Below are positions 1 through 10,579 of a stretch of DNA of 64,000 bases, piece after piece (positions within the stretch are counted from its first letter, which is position 1; each line of letters starts with the position of its first letter). Both the position numbers and the translations under genes were made by a program. The notes under the pieces were generated by a model. The model was not told the origin of the DNA and did no database searches. It worked only from the letters and a program-made list of their open reading frames with translations. The stretch comes from Lucinisca nassula. Lineage: Eukaryota > Mollusca > Bivalvia > Lucinida > Lucinidae. Location of the stretch: contig OY757012.1 in the NCBI GenBank assembly GCA_963580285.1, positions 167,140,652 through 167,204,651 of the forward strand, given 5' to 3'.

Positions 1-172
1 GCCGTTTACCGCACCTTCCTATCGCATCTATTAGCTGAGATATTGATAAAAACATCATTTTTTCTTCTGCTGGGAAGATAGACAAAAATGTTTGTCTCCG
101 AATTTCGGATTTTTTCTCTCTATACTTAGTCGCTATATAAATGATGAAGAACGCCGTTTATGAATTCTTCCG
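1..172 (-). repeat. Isolated or edge monomer of the 153 bp satellite, inverted
   Basis: The first ~170 bases match the reverse complement of the satellite that fills 10,832-24,699, including the TCCGAATTTCGGA core and the CTATACTTAGTCGCTAT block. Similarity stops at about position 170 after GAACGCCGTTTA. It may be the end of another array lying left of the window, in opposite orientation to the main one, or a single dispersed monomer. The window edge prevents a decision. Confidence 0.9.
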
Positions 173-337
173 AGATGGGCAGAGCCATTTCCAGTTTGAG
201 AGGAATCTAACAGTAATAATAATTTCCATCTTTTGTAGCACATATTCATACATCGTAGACTCTCTCAAATACTGCACTTAGCAACTATCGACCTGGGTAA
301 GGAAACGTAAAAAAGAGAAGCAAAATGTGCTAGGAGT

Positions 338-498
338 GAGTGAGTGTTTCAGTTTTACGTCCCACCAACAGCTAAGGTTATACGGAGACGGGACCTCGGT
401 TTAAAGACTCATCCGAAAGTCTGGAGAAGCCCGGGATCGATCCTGCGATCCCTGGTTTACAAGGCGAGTAGCGTAACCACTACACCACGGAGGCTTCT
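338..498 (-). mobile_element. tRNA-derived SINE (family E) with 16 bp TSD
   Basis: Read on the minus strand it starts with a tRNA-like head: an A-box-like TGGTGTAGTGGTTA and a B-box-like GGATCGATCCC. It ends in a tail with TGTTGGTGGGACGTAAAAC. It is flanked by a perfect 16 bp duplication, AAAATGTGCTAGGAGT, at 322-337 and 499-514, the hallmark of target-primed reverse transcription. It is about 160 bp long and therefore probably complete. It has no coding capacity. Confidence 0.85.
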
Positions 499-660
499 AA
501 AATGTGCTAGGAGTAGTCTGATCAAGATCATCACTGTTAGAGGTGCAGTCTGATCAGAGTCCACACTGTTTGACAGGATGCAAAACCTGCAACAAGATGC
601 AGCAGACGACACAAACAGATAACATTTTCAGATAGATGTTTTCAAAGCATAATAGGGTTT

Positions 661-961
661 ATTTGTTTGTTTGATTTGAGGTTTAACGTCCCCGTCAACA
701 TTGTAAAGGTCATTTTGGAGGCGTTGCCTCGAATTTTGTGGGACTTTAACCCGATATTGAGATGGAATGACATCTCAAGCCCTGTCGCCCAATGAAACCA
801 ATAGGGTTTATAAGCAATGACAGTCCGACACTCACACCGCTTTGCCTGGGCAGGCTTAGATCCTCTAAGCGGATAACCAGTACTCGTGTGCGGGTCGGTT
901 TCAGCTCTGCGTGGAAGCATCATGCTGCCCATATATTTCTTCAAGCCCCGATGGGCGGGCG
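661..961 (-). mobile_element. SINE-like repeat, family B, near full length
   Basis: One of at least ten related copies in the window. Sense strand starts with a GC-rich hairpin (CCCCGCCCATCGGGG-like), runs through GTACTGGTAAACCGCTTA and CCTGCCCAGGCAAAG, and ends with GTTGACGGGGACGTTAAACC then CAAAT and CAAACAAA repeats. No clear tRNA head is visible. Family B copies at 43.8, 46.0 and 48.3 kb have 12-14 bp TSDs, so it moves by retrotransposition. Confidence 0.75.
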
Positions 962-1343
962 CCGTGGCATCTTAGGGCTTCATCTCTTAACTCTCTTCGT
1001 ATATAGCTTCCAATTTTTAGCTCACCTGTCACGTAGTGTTGGGTATGATAATGATATCTCAAGCAAGTTTGACTTTTAGAGTCTGGGCTCAAGGTCAAGG
1101 TCACTGTGGCTATTTTAGAGAGAGAAAAAAACTAGCACCTATACTATTTATTGCAGAACGATTTAGCAATTTCACTGACCCACAAACTGCACTTGATCTG
1201 TCGTTTTTGTCACGTAGGCAAGTTATTTTTGGATGGAAAGTTGGAGCGTAACTATAGCCTATGAACTTTGATTTCGCATTCCCTCTTTGTGGGTCATAAG
1301 CGTCGATCGGTTGATGATCAACGGCTCCGAATGAATATCAGTT
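962..1343. other. No gene; fragment of AGCTCACCTGTCACGTAGTG repeat
   Basis: Around 1,015-1,045 is a short match to the terminus of the composite repeat seen at 45,393 (AGCTCAC, TGTCACGTAGTG). The rest of the interval shows nothing I recognise. Confidence 0.5.
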
Positions 1344-1616
1344 TTTGTTTTGTTTGATTTAAGGTTTATCGCCCCCCGCTGCTTCCAATTTTATGGGATT
1401 TTTACTCGACATTGAGATGAAATGACATCTCAAGCCCTGCCGCCCAATGAAACCAATAGGGTTTATAAGCATGGACGGTCCGACTCGCACTGCTTAGTCT
1501 TGGCAGGCTAAGATCCTCTAAGCGGTTCACCAGTACTCGTGTGCGGTCGGTTTCAGCTCTGCGTGGAAGCAGCATGCAGCCCATCTATTTCTTCAAGCCC
1601 CGATCGGCGGGGGCAA
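1344..1616 (-). mobile_element. SINE-like repeat, family B, internally deleted
   Basis: Same body as the copy at 661-961, but the tail region is shortened: after the AAACCTTAAATC block the GTCATTTTGGAGACG segment is missing. The head ends at a GC-rich CCCCGATCGGCGGGGGC. It lies directly before another copy in the same orientation. Confidence 0.7.
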
Positions 1617-1623
1617 GAATATC

Positions 1624-2018
1624 AGATTTTGAATTGAGGTTTAACGTCCTCGTCAGAACTTTTCAGGTCATTTTGGAGACGTTGCTTCTAATTGTGTTGG
1701 ACTTTTACCCGACATTGAGATGAAATATCAAAGGGAGGGTGGTAGCTCAGTAGTACACCTGGCTAGAATGTGCGCGATGGCGTATGGTAGTGTACAGAGA
1801 AAGAAAAGAAAAAGAAAAAGAAATGACATCTCAAGCCGTGCAACCCATTGAACACCGACTGGGTTAATATGCATGGACGTTTCGACTCGTATTACTTTGC
1901 CTGGAAGGGCTTCGACGTCCTAAGCGGTTTACCAGTACCCATGTGCGGTCAGTTTGAGCTCTGTGTGAAAGCACCATGCAACCAAGTCAATTTCTCCTAT
2001 CCCCGAGGGGCGGGGTCC
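1624..2018 (-). mobile_element. SINE-like repeat, family B, split by a short insertion
   Basis: Family B tail and body at 1,624-1,726 resume at 1,820 (AAATGACATCTCAAGCC). The copy is interrupted by a 93 bp tRNA-like insertion at 1,727-1,819 flanked by GAAAT. The head runs to about 2,018 and is more diverged than its neighbours. Confidence 0.7.
1727..1819 (+). mobile_element. Short tRNA-like insertion (mini-SINE candidate)
   Basis: Contains GGTGGTAGCTCAGTAG, close to a pol III A box and the start of a tRNA, then AGTGTACAG and an A/G-rich tail (AAAGAAAAGAAAAAG). GAAAT flanks it at 1,722-1,726 and 1,820-1,824. At ~93 bp it resembles a tRNA-head-only retroposed RNA. I see no B box. Confidence 0.5.
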
Positions 2019-2038
2019 GAACGAACATGCATGCGTTC

Positions 2039-2041
<3 letters not shown>

Positions 2042-2072
<31 letters not shown>
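2042..2072. repeat. (GT)n microsatellite
   Basis: Uninterrupted GT dinucleotide run at the junction between two family B copies. Confidence 0.98.
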
Positions 2073-2075
<3 letters not shown>

Positions 2076-2096
2076 ATTTGAGTTTTTACGTCACCG

Positions 2097-2625
2097 TCCA
2101 CACCCATCGGGGCTTGAAGAAATAGATAGGCTGCATGATGCTTCCCCGCAGAGCTGAAACAGACCGTCCATGAGTACTGGTAAACCGCTTAGAGGATCTA
2201 AGCCTGCCCAGGCAAAGTGGTGTGATTCGGACCATCCATGCTTATAAACCCGATTGGATTCATTGGGCGATAAGGTTTGAGAAGTCATTTCATCTCAATG
2301 TTGGAAAAAAGTCCCACACGGCCCCCGCTCACTGGGGCTTGAAGAAATAGATAAAAGCGGTGCGAGTCGGCCCGTCCATGCTAATAAACCCTATTGGTTT
2401 CATTGGCGGCAGGGCTTGAGATATCATTTCATCCCAAGGTCGGGTAAAAGTCACACAAAATTGGAAGCGACGTCTCCAAAATTACCTTTACAGTGTTGAT
2501 AGGGACGTTACACCTCAAATCAAACAATCAAACAAAAGTCCCACAAAATTGGTAGAAATGTCTCCAATGCATGACCTGTACAGTGTTGAAGGGGACGTTA
2601 AACCTCAAACCAAACAAACAAAACC
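2097..2625 (+). mobile_element. Three consecutive family B SINE pieces
   Basis: Sense-orientation head and body at about 2,097-2,322, a second head/body/tail at 2,323-2,535, and an extra tail-only piece at 2,537-2,625 ending GACGTTAAACCTCAAACC. Repeated tails with CAAACAAA between them suggest successive insertions into existing 3' ends or local duplication. Confidence 0.65.
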
Positions 2626-2626
2626 T

Positions 2627-3010
2627 CCCTGTCAACATTCTATAGGTCATTTTGGAGACGTTGCTTCCACTTGTGTGGAACTGAGATGAAATGACATACA
2701 AAGCCCTGCCGCTCAATGAACCAATAGGGTTTATATGCATGGACGGTTCCGACGCACATCAATTTTCCTGGGAAGGCTTAGATCCTCTAAGCGGTTTACC
2801 AGTACCCATGTGCGGTCAGCCCGATCTATTTCTTCAAGCTCCGATGGGCGGGGGCGGTGTGTGCGTGCGTGTGTGCGCACGCACACGTGTGAGTATGGGA
2901 GAGAGAGAGAGACAGACAGAGAGAGAGAATGGGAGTTTGATTTGAGGTTTAACGTCCCCGTCAACACTGTATAGGCCATTTTAGAGACGTTGCATCTAAT
3001 TTTGTGGGAC
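2627..3010 (-). mobile_element. Two family B SINE pieces, antisense
   Basis: 2,627-2,860 carries tail, body and head in antisense. After a GT/GA-rich low-complexity stretch (2,861-2,928), 2,935-3,010 repeats the antisense tail (GGTTTAACGTCCCCGTCAAC). Together with 2,097-2,625 this forms a head-to-head arrangement of B copies, an imperfect inverted repeat. Confidence 0.65.
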
Positions 3011-3211
3011 TTTTGGCTACTCGATCATGAGTGTAAGTTTACCGAATTCAGTGCGGCAGATATGCATTCGTATGTGTTGCTAGACCCAAAAACAATATGA
3101 AAAGAAAAATAGATGGGAAGCCTAAGTGAGAAAGTGTGAGCTAAAATATCTATATGAACCAAATCCCGCTAAAATGCATGCCGCATTTTTAACCATTTTC
3201 TCTTGGATATT

Positions 3212-3438
3212 TTTGTTCTGCCTTTACGGAACTTTTAAAATCATTTCACATACATGTATCGGGGCGATCCTTACTCAGGGTCGGGCGAAAACGGGAGAAC
3301 TCGGAGAAAAAACACATGACCTACAGTTGCAGAACTTGGCGTTTCACATGTGATCCGAGTGGGGCTCGAATCACAGTGGTTAGTGACCTAAAGATTAAGA
3401 GTCAGCGCCCTTACCCATCAAGCCAGGAAGGCCCGGTT
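3212..3438 (-). mobile_element. tRNA-derived SINE, family A
   Basis: Minus-strand head reads GGGCCTTCCTGGCTTGATGG, then GGGCGCTGACTCTTAATC and a B-box-like GTGATTCGAGCCCC. Body has CACATGTGAAACGCCAAGTT and GCAACTGTAGGTC. The tail ends TTTTAAAAGTTCCGTAAAG, a diverged form of the shared 3' tail. Other A copies: 5.9, 32.3, 46.4 and 49.1 kb. Confidence 0.75.
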
Positions 3439-3659
3439 AATCACTTGGGCATAGTGTGAATGTTTATATCTGCTATCCAGCACAATTTGAAGATGTAACT
3501 CTGTTTACCGCAGTCATAATAGCATACTGAAGATTTTCTTTACAATTTGTTTAACTACAAGTCGAAGTTCGCTAACACAATTCCACAGGGTTAAATGAGG
3601 GCGCAAAAACAGGCGTGAACACGTATTCAGTGCCTGCTTGCCCCAACACTACAACCCTA

Positions 3660-4540
3660 CACTGTTCGGCTCGGAAAATGCCCACAAAATTGGAAGCCAC
3701 GTCTCAAAAATGACCTACACAGTGCTGAAGGAGACATTAAACCTCAAAACAAACACAGTTGCCTATCCAGGTCCTCTGGATTTAAACACATATTTCCCTT
3801 ATTGTCAAATGAATGCAAGGCCTCGTGAAAAATAAATCCAAAAAAAAAACGTATCTGTGTTTGTTGTCCCCGCCCACAATATTTGCGGGTAGGGGGGGGG
3901 GGGGGCGCCCAACGGGCTTAATGAAATAAATGGGCGGCATGTTGCGTCCAGGCAGAGCTGAAACCAAGACCGCATACTGTTCAGACAAAGTGATGCGAGT
4001 TGGACCAGCCATGCAAGTACACCCTCCTTGTTTCATTCGGCGGCAGGTCTTGAGATGTCAAACCATCTCAATGTCCGATAAAAGTCGCACAAAATTGGAA
4101 GCAACGTCTCCAAAATGACCTACACAGTGTTGAAGGGGACGTTAAACCTCAAAACAAACAAAACAAACGGTTTATATAGCTGTTGACTATTATAACCAGG
4201 TCCTCTGGATTTAAACACATATTTCCATTATTGTCAAATGAATGCAAGGCCTCGTGAAAAAAAAAAAAAAAAAAAAAAAAACGTATCTGTATTGGCGCTT
4301 AATGAGAAATGTGGTCTGCATGATGCTTCCACGCAAAGCTGAAACCGACCGATTACTGTCCAGGCAAAGTGATGCGAGTTGGGCCGTCCATGCATGTACA
4401 CCCTCTTTGTTCCATTGGGCGGCAGGTCTTGAGATGTCATTCCATTTCAATGTCGGGTAAAAGTCGCACAACATTGGAAGCAAAATCTCAGAATGACCTA
4501 CATAGTGTTGACGGGGACGTTTAACCTCAAATCAATCAAT
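3660..4540 (+). repeat. Local direct duplication carrying two family B SINEs
   Basis: The block at 3,765-3,850 (GGTCCTCTGGATTTAAACAC through GCAAGGCCTCGTGAAAA to ACGTATCTGT) is repeated at 4,195-4,290, each time followed by a sense family B copy (3,890-4,167 and 4,298-4,540). Tail-only B sequence also lies at 3,660-3,750. The second copy has a longer A run (4,256-4,281). This indicates a ~430 bp tandem duplication. Confidence 0.7.
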
Positions 4541-4624
4541 ATTTGCGTATGAAATACCGTATACTCTAATTACACACGGGGTATTCGACTACGTGGAACG
4601 CAGACGGATACCAAAAACGCCGAC

Positions 4625-5537
4625 GAAAAAAAGCAACAAACATTCGTGTTGAGTTGAACAAATCGCATTTTATGGGCATATATTAAATAGATGCCCACAG
4701 ATGTTGATAGCAATCTGTTTCTCAGTGTCTCGGAATACTTTCCACGAACTGTGGATGCAAATCCTTCTGTCAATGACGAATTATGACCTATTTTATTCGG
4801 CAAAATATAGATGCTTGATGCAAGTCGACAGTTTTTTTTTTAGTTTTACAGCAATAATTCGTATATAATATCCAATGTTTCCTGAATAGCATAAAATACT
4901 AATGTATTGAGTACCTGCCATGCGTTATTAGAATTAGCAAAAAGCAGGATTTTAGAATTATAGATGTGAATTTCTTGATGAGGGTGTTCGAATAAGGATA
5001 CCAATGACGACCCGCACAGATACCACGCAATGCAGACGGCACAAAGTTATGGTTACCATTGACGTGAAAACCACAAGCGTGGAAAATTGAAAAAAAAAGG
5101 AGTAAAATACATTCTGTTTTCGTTTAATTGGAAAGTTAATCCAGACACTGAGTCTTACCACAGTGTACCTCGACCAAAGAGGGTATTCTCGATGTAGAAG
5201 GGAAGGCAATGACCAGGAATCGATACGATTGCCTTTCGCTTTTCGCCAAAAGACACCAAACGTGACGGTTTGTCTTAATACCACGTGTGGGCCATATTCG
5301 CGCATATGACTTTATATAGCGCACATGACCCGTCAATTCTTATTAGGTGTCATAAATCTGTGATTTTATAATGTTAGATACATTTACGATCAAATAGGTA
5401 CGATTTGTAAACTTCCTTAGGTATATTAATAGCGTAGTCCCACAAAACAACCACGGACATGAATTCAGTCCTTCTCGCTACATTTTGTCATCGCAGAGTA
5501 CTTTTAAATTCATTATTTTGACAGATAAATATGAATA
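4625..5537. other. No gene or repeat recognised
   Basis: AT-rich sequence inside the 5.45 kb TIR segment. Open frames of 60-115 codons occur on the minus strand (e.g. 4,958-5,305), but they show no domain, motif or splice context that I recognise. Confidence 0.5.
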
Positions 5538-5539
5538 TA

Positions 5540-5888
5540 CAGTCGAACTTCAATGGCTCGAACACTCTTTGGACTAAGAAAATTTGTTCGAGACCACGGT
5601 GGTTCGAGCCACAGGTGGTTGATCTTGGAGCTAGGGGAGGAGGCCGAATATGGACATATTTTCAGTTTTCTTCAAAATAAATGCATGTTGTGTGTACTCA
5701 TTAGAATCGCCTCATCGAGGCGATTCTAGTGAGTACACAAAACATACATTTTCAAAATCAAATTAGACAATTATACAAACTATATTTATACCTGCAGTTA
5801 TGGAATTTTCTTTCTATGGACTCAAGAAAGAGTTCGACTCGGCCGTAGTAAATGGGCCATCAGTGTTTGAGTCATCGAAGTTTCACTG
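5540..5888. mobile_element. Tc1/mariner-like MITE with TA TSD
   Basis: Starts CAGTCGAACTTCAATGGCTC and ends with the inverse of CAGTGAAACTTCGATGACTC. Dinucleotide TA flanks both ends (5,538-5,539; 5,889-5,890). CAGT termini with TA duplication are the signature of the Tc1/mariner superfamily. The centre holds a hairpin around 5,690-5,755 (TGTACTCATTAGAATCGCCT and its inverse). No coding sequence. A related copy lies at 41.29-41.63 kb. Confidence 0.8.
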
Positions 5889-5911
5889 TACATTTAATTT
5901 CAAAACAGATC

Positions 5912-6092
5912 GTTTTTTTTTTTTTTTTTTTTTTTTTTGGTTTTGGTTTTACGGCCCTTTCAAGATTATTTCACTCATGTCGAGCCGATCGTTAATCAGA
6001 GGTGGGCGAAAACCGGAGAAAAACGACCTGACCTTCCGTTGCAGAACTTGGCGTCTCACACGTGACCCGAGCCAGGCTCGAACTAAAAACAG
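5912..6092 (-). mobile_element. SINE family A, 5' truncated
   Basis: A T run (5,912-5,938) is followed by the antisense tail GGTTTTACGGCCCTTTCAAG and the A body up to GAGCCAGGCTCGAAC, which is the B-box end. The rest of the tRNA-like head is absent. The T run corresponds to the poly(A) end of the retroposed RNA. Confidence 0.7.
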
Positions 6093-6162
6093 ATCGTATT
6101 AGAACTGTACGAGTTTGTTTCATTATTTTGACATATAAATATGATTATTCATTATTGCAGAG

Positions 6163-6450
6163 CCCACGGGCTTGAAGAAATATATGGGCTACATGATGCT
6201 TCCACGCAGAGCTGACTCCGGTCCGCACACGAGTACTGGTAAACTGCTTAGTGGACCTAAGCCTATCCAGGCAAAGCGGTGCGAGTCGGACCGTCCATGC
6301 TTATAAACCCTATTGGTTTCATTGGGCGACAGGGCTTGAGATGTCATTTCATCTCAATGTCGGGTAGAAGTCCCACAAAATTGGAAGCAACGTCTCCAAA
6401 ATGACCTTTACAGTGTTGACGTGGACGTGAAACCTCAAATCAAACAAACA
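6163..6450 (+). mobile_element. SINE-like repeat, family B, near full length
   Basis: Sense-orientation copy from GCCCACGGGCTTGAAGAAAT to GTGGACGTGAAACCTCAAAT with a CAAACAAA tail. It is among the best preserved copies and useful as a reference for the family. Confidence 0.75.
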
Positions 6451-6613
6451 TTATTGCAACGACGTTGATATGGCGTTGTTCCAGTGTGTGGTACGTGGTG
6501 GTAGGGTCGGGTCCTACAAAATTACGAATCGGTCTTATTAGATAAACAATGTGAAATTTATAGTAAAATTTCGGGAAAGAATGACGCACCTGAACGAATG
6601 GCAATATAATTAA

Positions 6614-6814
6614 CCCATATATGCCCTCTTCTGGGAAATTAGCAAACAGTGCCGATCCAGATCAGACACGGCGTCTGATCTTGGTCTAAATTGTTTGCGA
6701 AAAGAAAATTCATTTTTGTAAAATTTGCCACAAATAAAAACAAACCTGACACCCTAATAATAGGAAGTGACAACTCCAAACTTACTAGGTGGAAGACTCC
6801 GTGTCACATATGGG
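6614..6814. mobile_element. piggyBac-like MITE with TTAA TSD
   Basis: Bounded by TTAA on both sides (6,610-6,613; 6,815-6,818) and by inverted ends CCCATATATG / CATATGGG. About 200 bp, non-coding. The interior has the family's inverted core GATCAGACACGGCGTCTGATC-like (6,660-6,682). TTAA duplication with CCC/GGG termini points to piggyBac-type mobilisation. Related copies: 25.9, 31.1, 35.2, 41.6, 51.1, 52.4 and 58.6 kb. Confidence 0.75.
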
Positions 6815-6921
6815 TTAAAACATACGAAGAATAGTTTGTTTCTCTCACCCCACCCCCTTTAGCAGTAAAGAATGAATGGCCAAACAGTTGTCCAGAATTA
6901 AATATTGCCAGGATATTTGTT

Positions 6922-7216
6922 TGTTTGAATTGAGTTTTAACGTTTCCGTCAACACTATTTAGGTCATTTTGGAGATGCCGCTTCCAATGTATTGGTACTT
7001 TTACCCGACATTGAGATGAAATGGCAACTCAAGCCCTGTCGACCAATGATACCAAAATGCTTGTATGCATTGGACGCTCTGAATAACACCACTTTGCCTG
7101 GGCAGGCTTAGTCCTTCTAAACGGTTTACCAGTTCTCATGTGTGTTGAGTTTTAGGTCTGCGTGGAAGCACCATGCAGCCCAATCCATTTATCCAAGCAC
7201 TGATGGGCGGGGGCGA
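6922..7216 (-). mobile_element. SINE-like repeat, family B
   Basis: Antisense copy from the tail (GAGTTTTAACGTTTCCGTC) to the head (GATGGGCGGGGGC). Moderately diverged, with some substitutions in the GTACTGGTAAACC body. Confidence 0.7.
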
Positions 7217-7440
7217 TATTGCCATGATAGACATGCAAAGAAATACAACGAAAATCATAAACCAAAAAGAGAAGCACCGCCTTGGAGCGGTCAGTAAGTG
7301 TTTTTCATGGCCAGCAATCGTAGTGACTGCATATTCAAACTCTACGTTTTAAGATTAAAGTAATGCAAGACATACAATGCTGCAGTTGAACTGTAGACGT
7401 ATACCGTGGTACTATAGCTGAACATAACAGTGAAACTTAG

Positions 7441-7704
7441 GATTCGGGTCCAGTTTTGTCTGGTGTCCCACAAGGTGCCGTTTTTGGCTCATTTTTGTTC
7501 TTCGTGGATTTTAATGACATTTTAACTGACACTGGCTCAGGCATTGGAAAAGATGACTGTGTTTACTACCGTGAAATGAGAAATGGAGATAACTCATTGA
7601 AACATCAGACTGATAAAGATAGATTAAGATGTTGGGCAATAAAACGGGCCATCAGAAAATCCTCTGTGAGTTGTAATTTCTCTTTTTATCTCCCGACCGA
7701 ATAG
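7441..7704 (+). pseudogene. LINE reverse transcriptase fragment (non-LTR, Jockey/CR1-like)
   Basis: The plus frame reads SGVPQGAVFGSFLFFVDFND, a decayed match to the conserved non-LTR reverse-transcriptase block (usually SGVPQGS-LGP-LF-YINDL). It is followed by a DDC motif within GKDDCVYYREM, standing where families have F-ADD, then D-DRL-CW. Only ~85 residues remain; a full ORF2 would exceed 900. No endonuclease or upstream domain is present. The catalytic YADD/FADD context is altered (GKDD) and the frame ends at 7,702. It is a dead fragment inside the 5.45 kb TIR segment. Confidence 0.75.
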
Positions 7705-9010
7705 GTTCGGGGGATATAGCGATCAGCCTGGCGTCCGTCCGTCTGTCCGTCCGTAGACGCAACCTTGTGATGGCCATAACTCCTATACCCTTTGGAATTC
7801 ATTGATGGTTCTTGTCACAATTGTTCACAAGGCTGAGACGGCGTGTCATGCGCAAGAACCAGAACTCTGGATGCCATACTTTTTGAGTTATCTCCCTTTT
7901 TAATAAAATAGAATGATTACTTTGTGGCCATAAGTCCAATATCTTTTGAGATATATTGATGACACCTGGCACAGTTGTTCACAAGGCTGCGACAGCGTGT
8001 CATGCACAAGAACCACAACTCTGGTTGCCATGGGTTTTTTGTTATCTCCCCTTCCAATAAAATAGAGTGACTACCTTGTGATGGCCATAACTCCAAAACC
8101 CTTTAGGATATATTAATGATACCTGGCACATTTGTTTACAAGGCCGAGACGGTGTGTCATGCATAAGAACCACAACTCTGGGTGCCATGGTTTTTGAGTT
8201 ATTTCCCCTTCCAATAATATAGAATCACTACCTTGTGATGGCCACATCTCCAACACTTTTTGAGATATGTTGATGGTACTTGGTACAGTTATACATGAGG
8301 TTAAGCAGGTGTGTCACGTGCCAGAACCACAACTCTGGGTGCCCTGGATTTTTAATTATCTCCCCTGACAATATAACCTTGAGATGGCCATAACTCCAAT
8401 ACCCTTTGAGATATATTGATGGTACTTGGCACACTTGTATGCAAGGTTGAGACGGCGTTTCATGCCTAAGAACCACAACTCTGGCTGCTATGATATTTGA
8501 GTTATCTCCCCTTCCAATATACCAGTATGATTACCTTGTGATCACCGTACCTCCAATACCACTTGACATATATTGGTGGTACTTGATGCAGATGTACATG
8601 AGGTTAAGCAAGTGTGTCATGCTCAAGAATTACAACTCTGGCTTTTGAGTATTCTCCCCTGCCAATATAACCTTGTGATGACCATAGCTCCAACACACTT
8701 TGAGATATATTCAAGGAACTTGGCGCAATTGTATACAAGGTACAGAAGGGGTGTCATGTGCAAGAAATACAACTGTTGGTGCTGTGGTATTTGAGTTATC
8801 TACCTTTCCAATATAACAGTATGACCAGCTTCTGATCATCATATCTCAAATACCCTTTGAGATATATTGATGGTACTTTGTACAAAAATACATGAGCTTA
8901 AGCAGGCATGTCATGCGCAAGAACCACAATTCTGAGTGCCCTGGTTTTTTAGTTATCTCCCCTGACAGTATAATCTTGTGAATGCCATAACTGCAGTAAC
9001 TTTTGTGATA
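7685..9010 (+). repeat. ~155 bp tandem array, about 8.5 copies
   Basis: Units begin near CCTTGTGATGGCCATAACTC (7,762, 7,918, 8,075, 8,230, 8,388, 8,537, 8,677, 8,825, 8,978) and include GAGATATATTGATGGTACTT and GAGTTATCTCCCCTTCCAAT. The array is preceded by CCGTCCGTCTGTCC (7,727-7,745), a feature of many arrays here. Units are diverged, so this is an old array. Open frames inside it are incidental. Confidence 0.85.
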
Positions 9011-9313
9011 TATTGCTGGTTTAATTCTGGTGCACTTTCTATTGGTGAACAATCTTCTAAAGGCCATATTGGCTTTTGGTCGGGGGTGGGGGGGGGGGGG
9101 ATTTGCCATCTCTTCGATGGCTATTTTTTCTTATTTTATTCAATAAAATGTGGAACTATTATAGTAAAAAAAATATTTGAACCAAGGAAAGGCTCTCTGA
9201 CTGTTCCTATCAGTTATCTTCTGAAGGCACTTATGTAAGTATAGGAAACATGAACTATCCAAACATTTCCTGAAATGGAAGTCGTTGAAATTCATAATCC
9301 CTATACCAGACAC

Positions 9314-9393
<80 letters not shown>

Positions 9394-9969
9394 ACCATTT
9401 ACTCGTCTTACGCTATTTTCACCATCGTTGTTTATATACGGCATGGGAAATATTCAGCACTGTTCATAACCGTGCTTTTTGAACCTCAAAATTAAGGAGA
9501 TATGGAAGTAGGCATTGATTTAGCCATTAATTGTAAATCCGTCATTGGTATCCATCGTCTGCGTTTCATGGTAACATCGAAGAAATCCGTCTGTCGTAAA
9601 TATTATCTTCTTTTAGCATGGTGCACTCAAGTCCATGCTTATTGCTGCCCGAGCAACGTATGGCATAAGTATATAGGAGTTTATTTTTGGACAAGAACTA
9701 TTTCTCTTTCAAGCTACAATGACATCTTTGGATAAATCGGTTTCATTTCTGGTACTTACAATAATTATTTTAGAAATTGTGCATGTTTTGCATTTAATTT
9801 GTCTATAAAGACGCTTTCATGTAATCTATCGAAGCTAAAAGCACCATTACGAAACAGCTGTGACAGTTCCAGAAGAATACAGCAAAAAATCAAAACTGAT
9901 TTTTTTAATAGGGTCGCAAAAAACATGATTTTATCGACTCACCCTCTTTCAAATCCAAGGTAAACAGTC
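9011..9969. other. No gene seen; contains (GA)n run
   Basis: Mostly unique-looking AT-rich sequence at the right end of the 5.45 kb TIR segment. A G run lies at 9,081-9,100 and an uninterrupted (GA)n tract at 9,318-9,391. Short open frames (e.g. 9,502-9,735) carry no recognisable motif. Confidence 0.5.
9318..9391. repeat. (GA)n microsatellite, ~37 units
   Basis: Perfect purine dinucleotide run. It generates a spurious Arg-Glu repeat in one frame. Confidence 0.99.
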
Positions 9970-10112
9970 AGCGTTTTTGGTATCTGTCTGCGTTCCAAGT
10001 AGTCGAATACCCCGTGTGTAATAAGCAAATTGAGTTTTCTGCCCGCGGAGAAATTCAAAGGCTAATTCCCCCTTTCGCGAATGTACATATTCTTGGTGAC
10101 AACAAGCGACAG

Positions 10113-10235
10113 TCCGCCCCGCCCAGTGGGGCTTGGAGAAAAAAAATGGGCTGCATGATGCTGCCACGCAGAGCTGCAACTGGCAATACATGAGTGCTGG
10201 TAAACCGCTTAGAAGGACTAAGCCTGCCCAGGCAA
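10113..10235 (+). mobile_element. SINE family B head, truncated
   Basis: Sense 5' portion only (CCCGCCCAGTGGGGCTTGG to CTAAGCCTGCCCAGGCAA). The 3' half is replaced by an antisense family C SINE starting at 10,236. Confidence 0.7.
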
Positions 10236-10566
10236 TGTGTGTGTGAATTCGGGTTTAACATCGCTTTCAACAATTTTTCAGTCATATCACGACGGTGTCT
10301 GGTTGCGACAGTGAGCTCTATGCTCACTTTTATAGAGTTGCCTCACTGAAGTATCATGTCCCAGATACACTACACGATACCACACCCAGTCACATTATTC
10401 TGACACTGGGTCGACCAGTCCTAGCTCTACCCCGTAAATCTGAGTGCCAAGCGAGTAGCAGCTAGTACCATTCTTAACGACTTGGGTATGTCGCGGCCCC
10501 CGATCGAACCCGTGACCTCCCGTTTCCCGGAGCGGACATTCTACCAACTGAGCATTGGGGCCGTGT
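10236..10566 (-). mobile_element. Full-length tRNA-derived SINE, family C
   Basis: Minus-strand head has GCTCAGTTGGTAGAATGTCC (A box) and GGTTCGATCGGGGG (B box). The body has GGGGTAGAGCTAGGACTGGT, and the tail has TTGTTGAAAGCGATGTTAAA then CCCGAATTCACACAC. Colinear over its whole length with the plus-strand copy at 55,510-55,839, which has an 11 bp TSD. Confidence 0.85.
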
Positions 10567-10579
10567 GACAACCTCTAAT

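Larger units (their letters stand above)
4570..10021. mobile_element. 5.45 kb segment bounded by ~52 bp TIRs and TAA TSD
   Basis: 4,570-4,624 (TTACACACGGGGTATTCGAC onward) is repeated inverted at 9,970-10,021 with only a few mismatches. TAA sits outside both ends (4,567-4,569 and 10,022-10,024). A 3 bp TWA-type duplication would fit a PIF/Harbinger-like element, but no transposase is visible inside. The interior holds other repeats (MITE, SINEs, a LINE fragment and a 155 bp tandem array). It may be a large non-autonomous element filled by later insertions. Confidence 0.6.

Noticed and set aside
4958..5305. 115-codon minus-strand frame as a possible gene
   Set aside because: No recognisable domain, and it lies within a TIR-bounded segment otherwise made of repeats.
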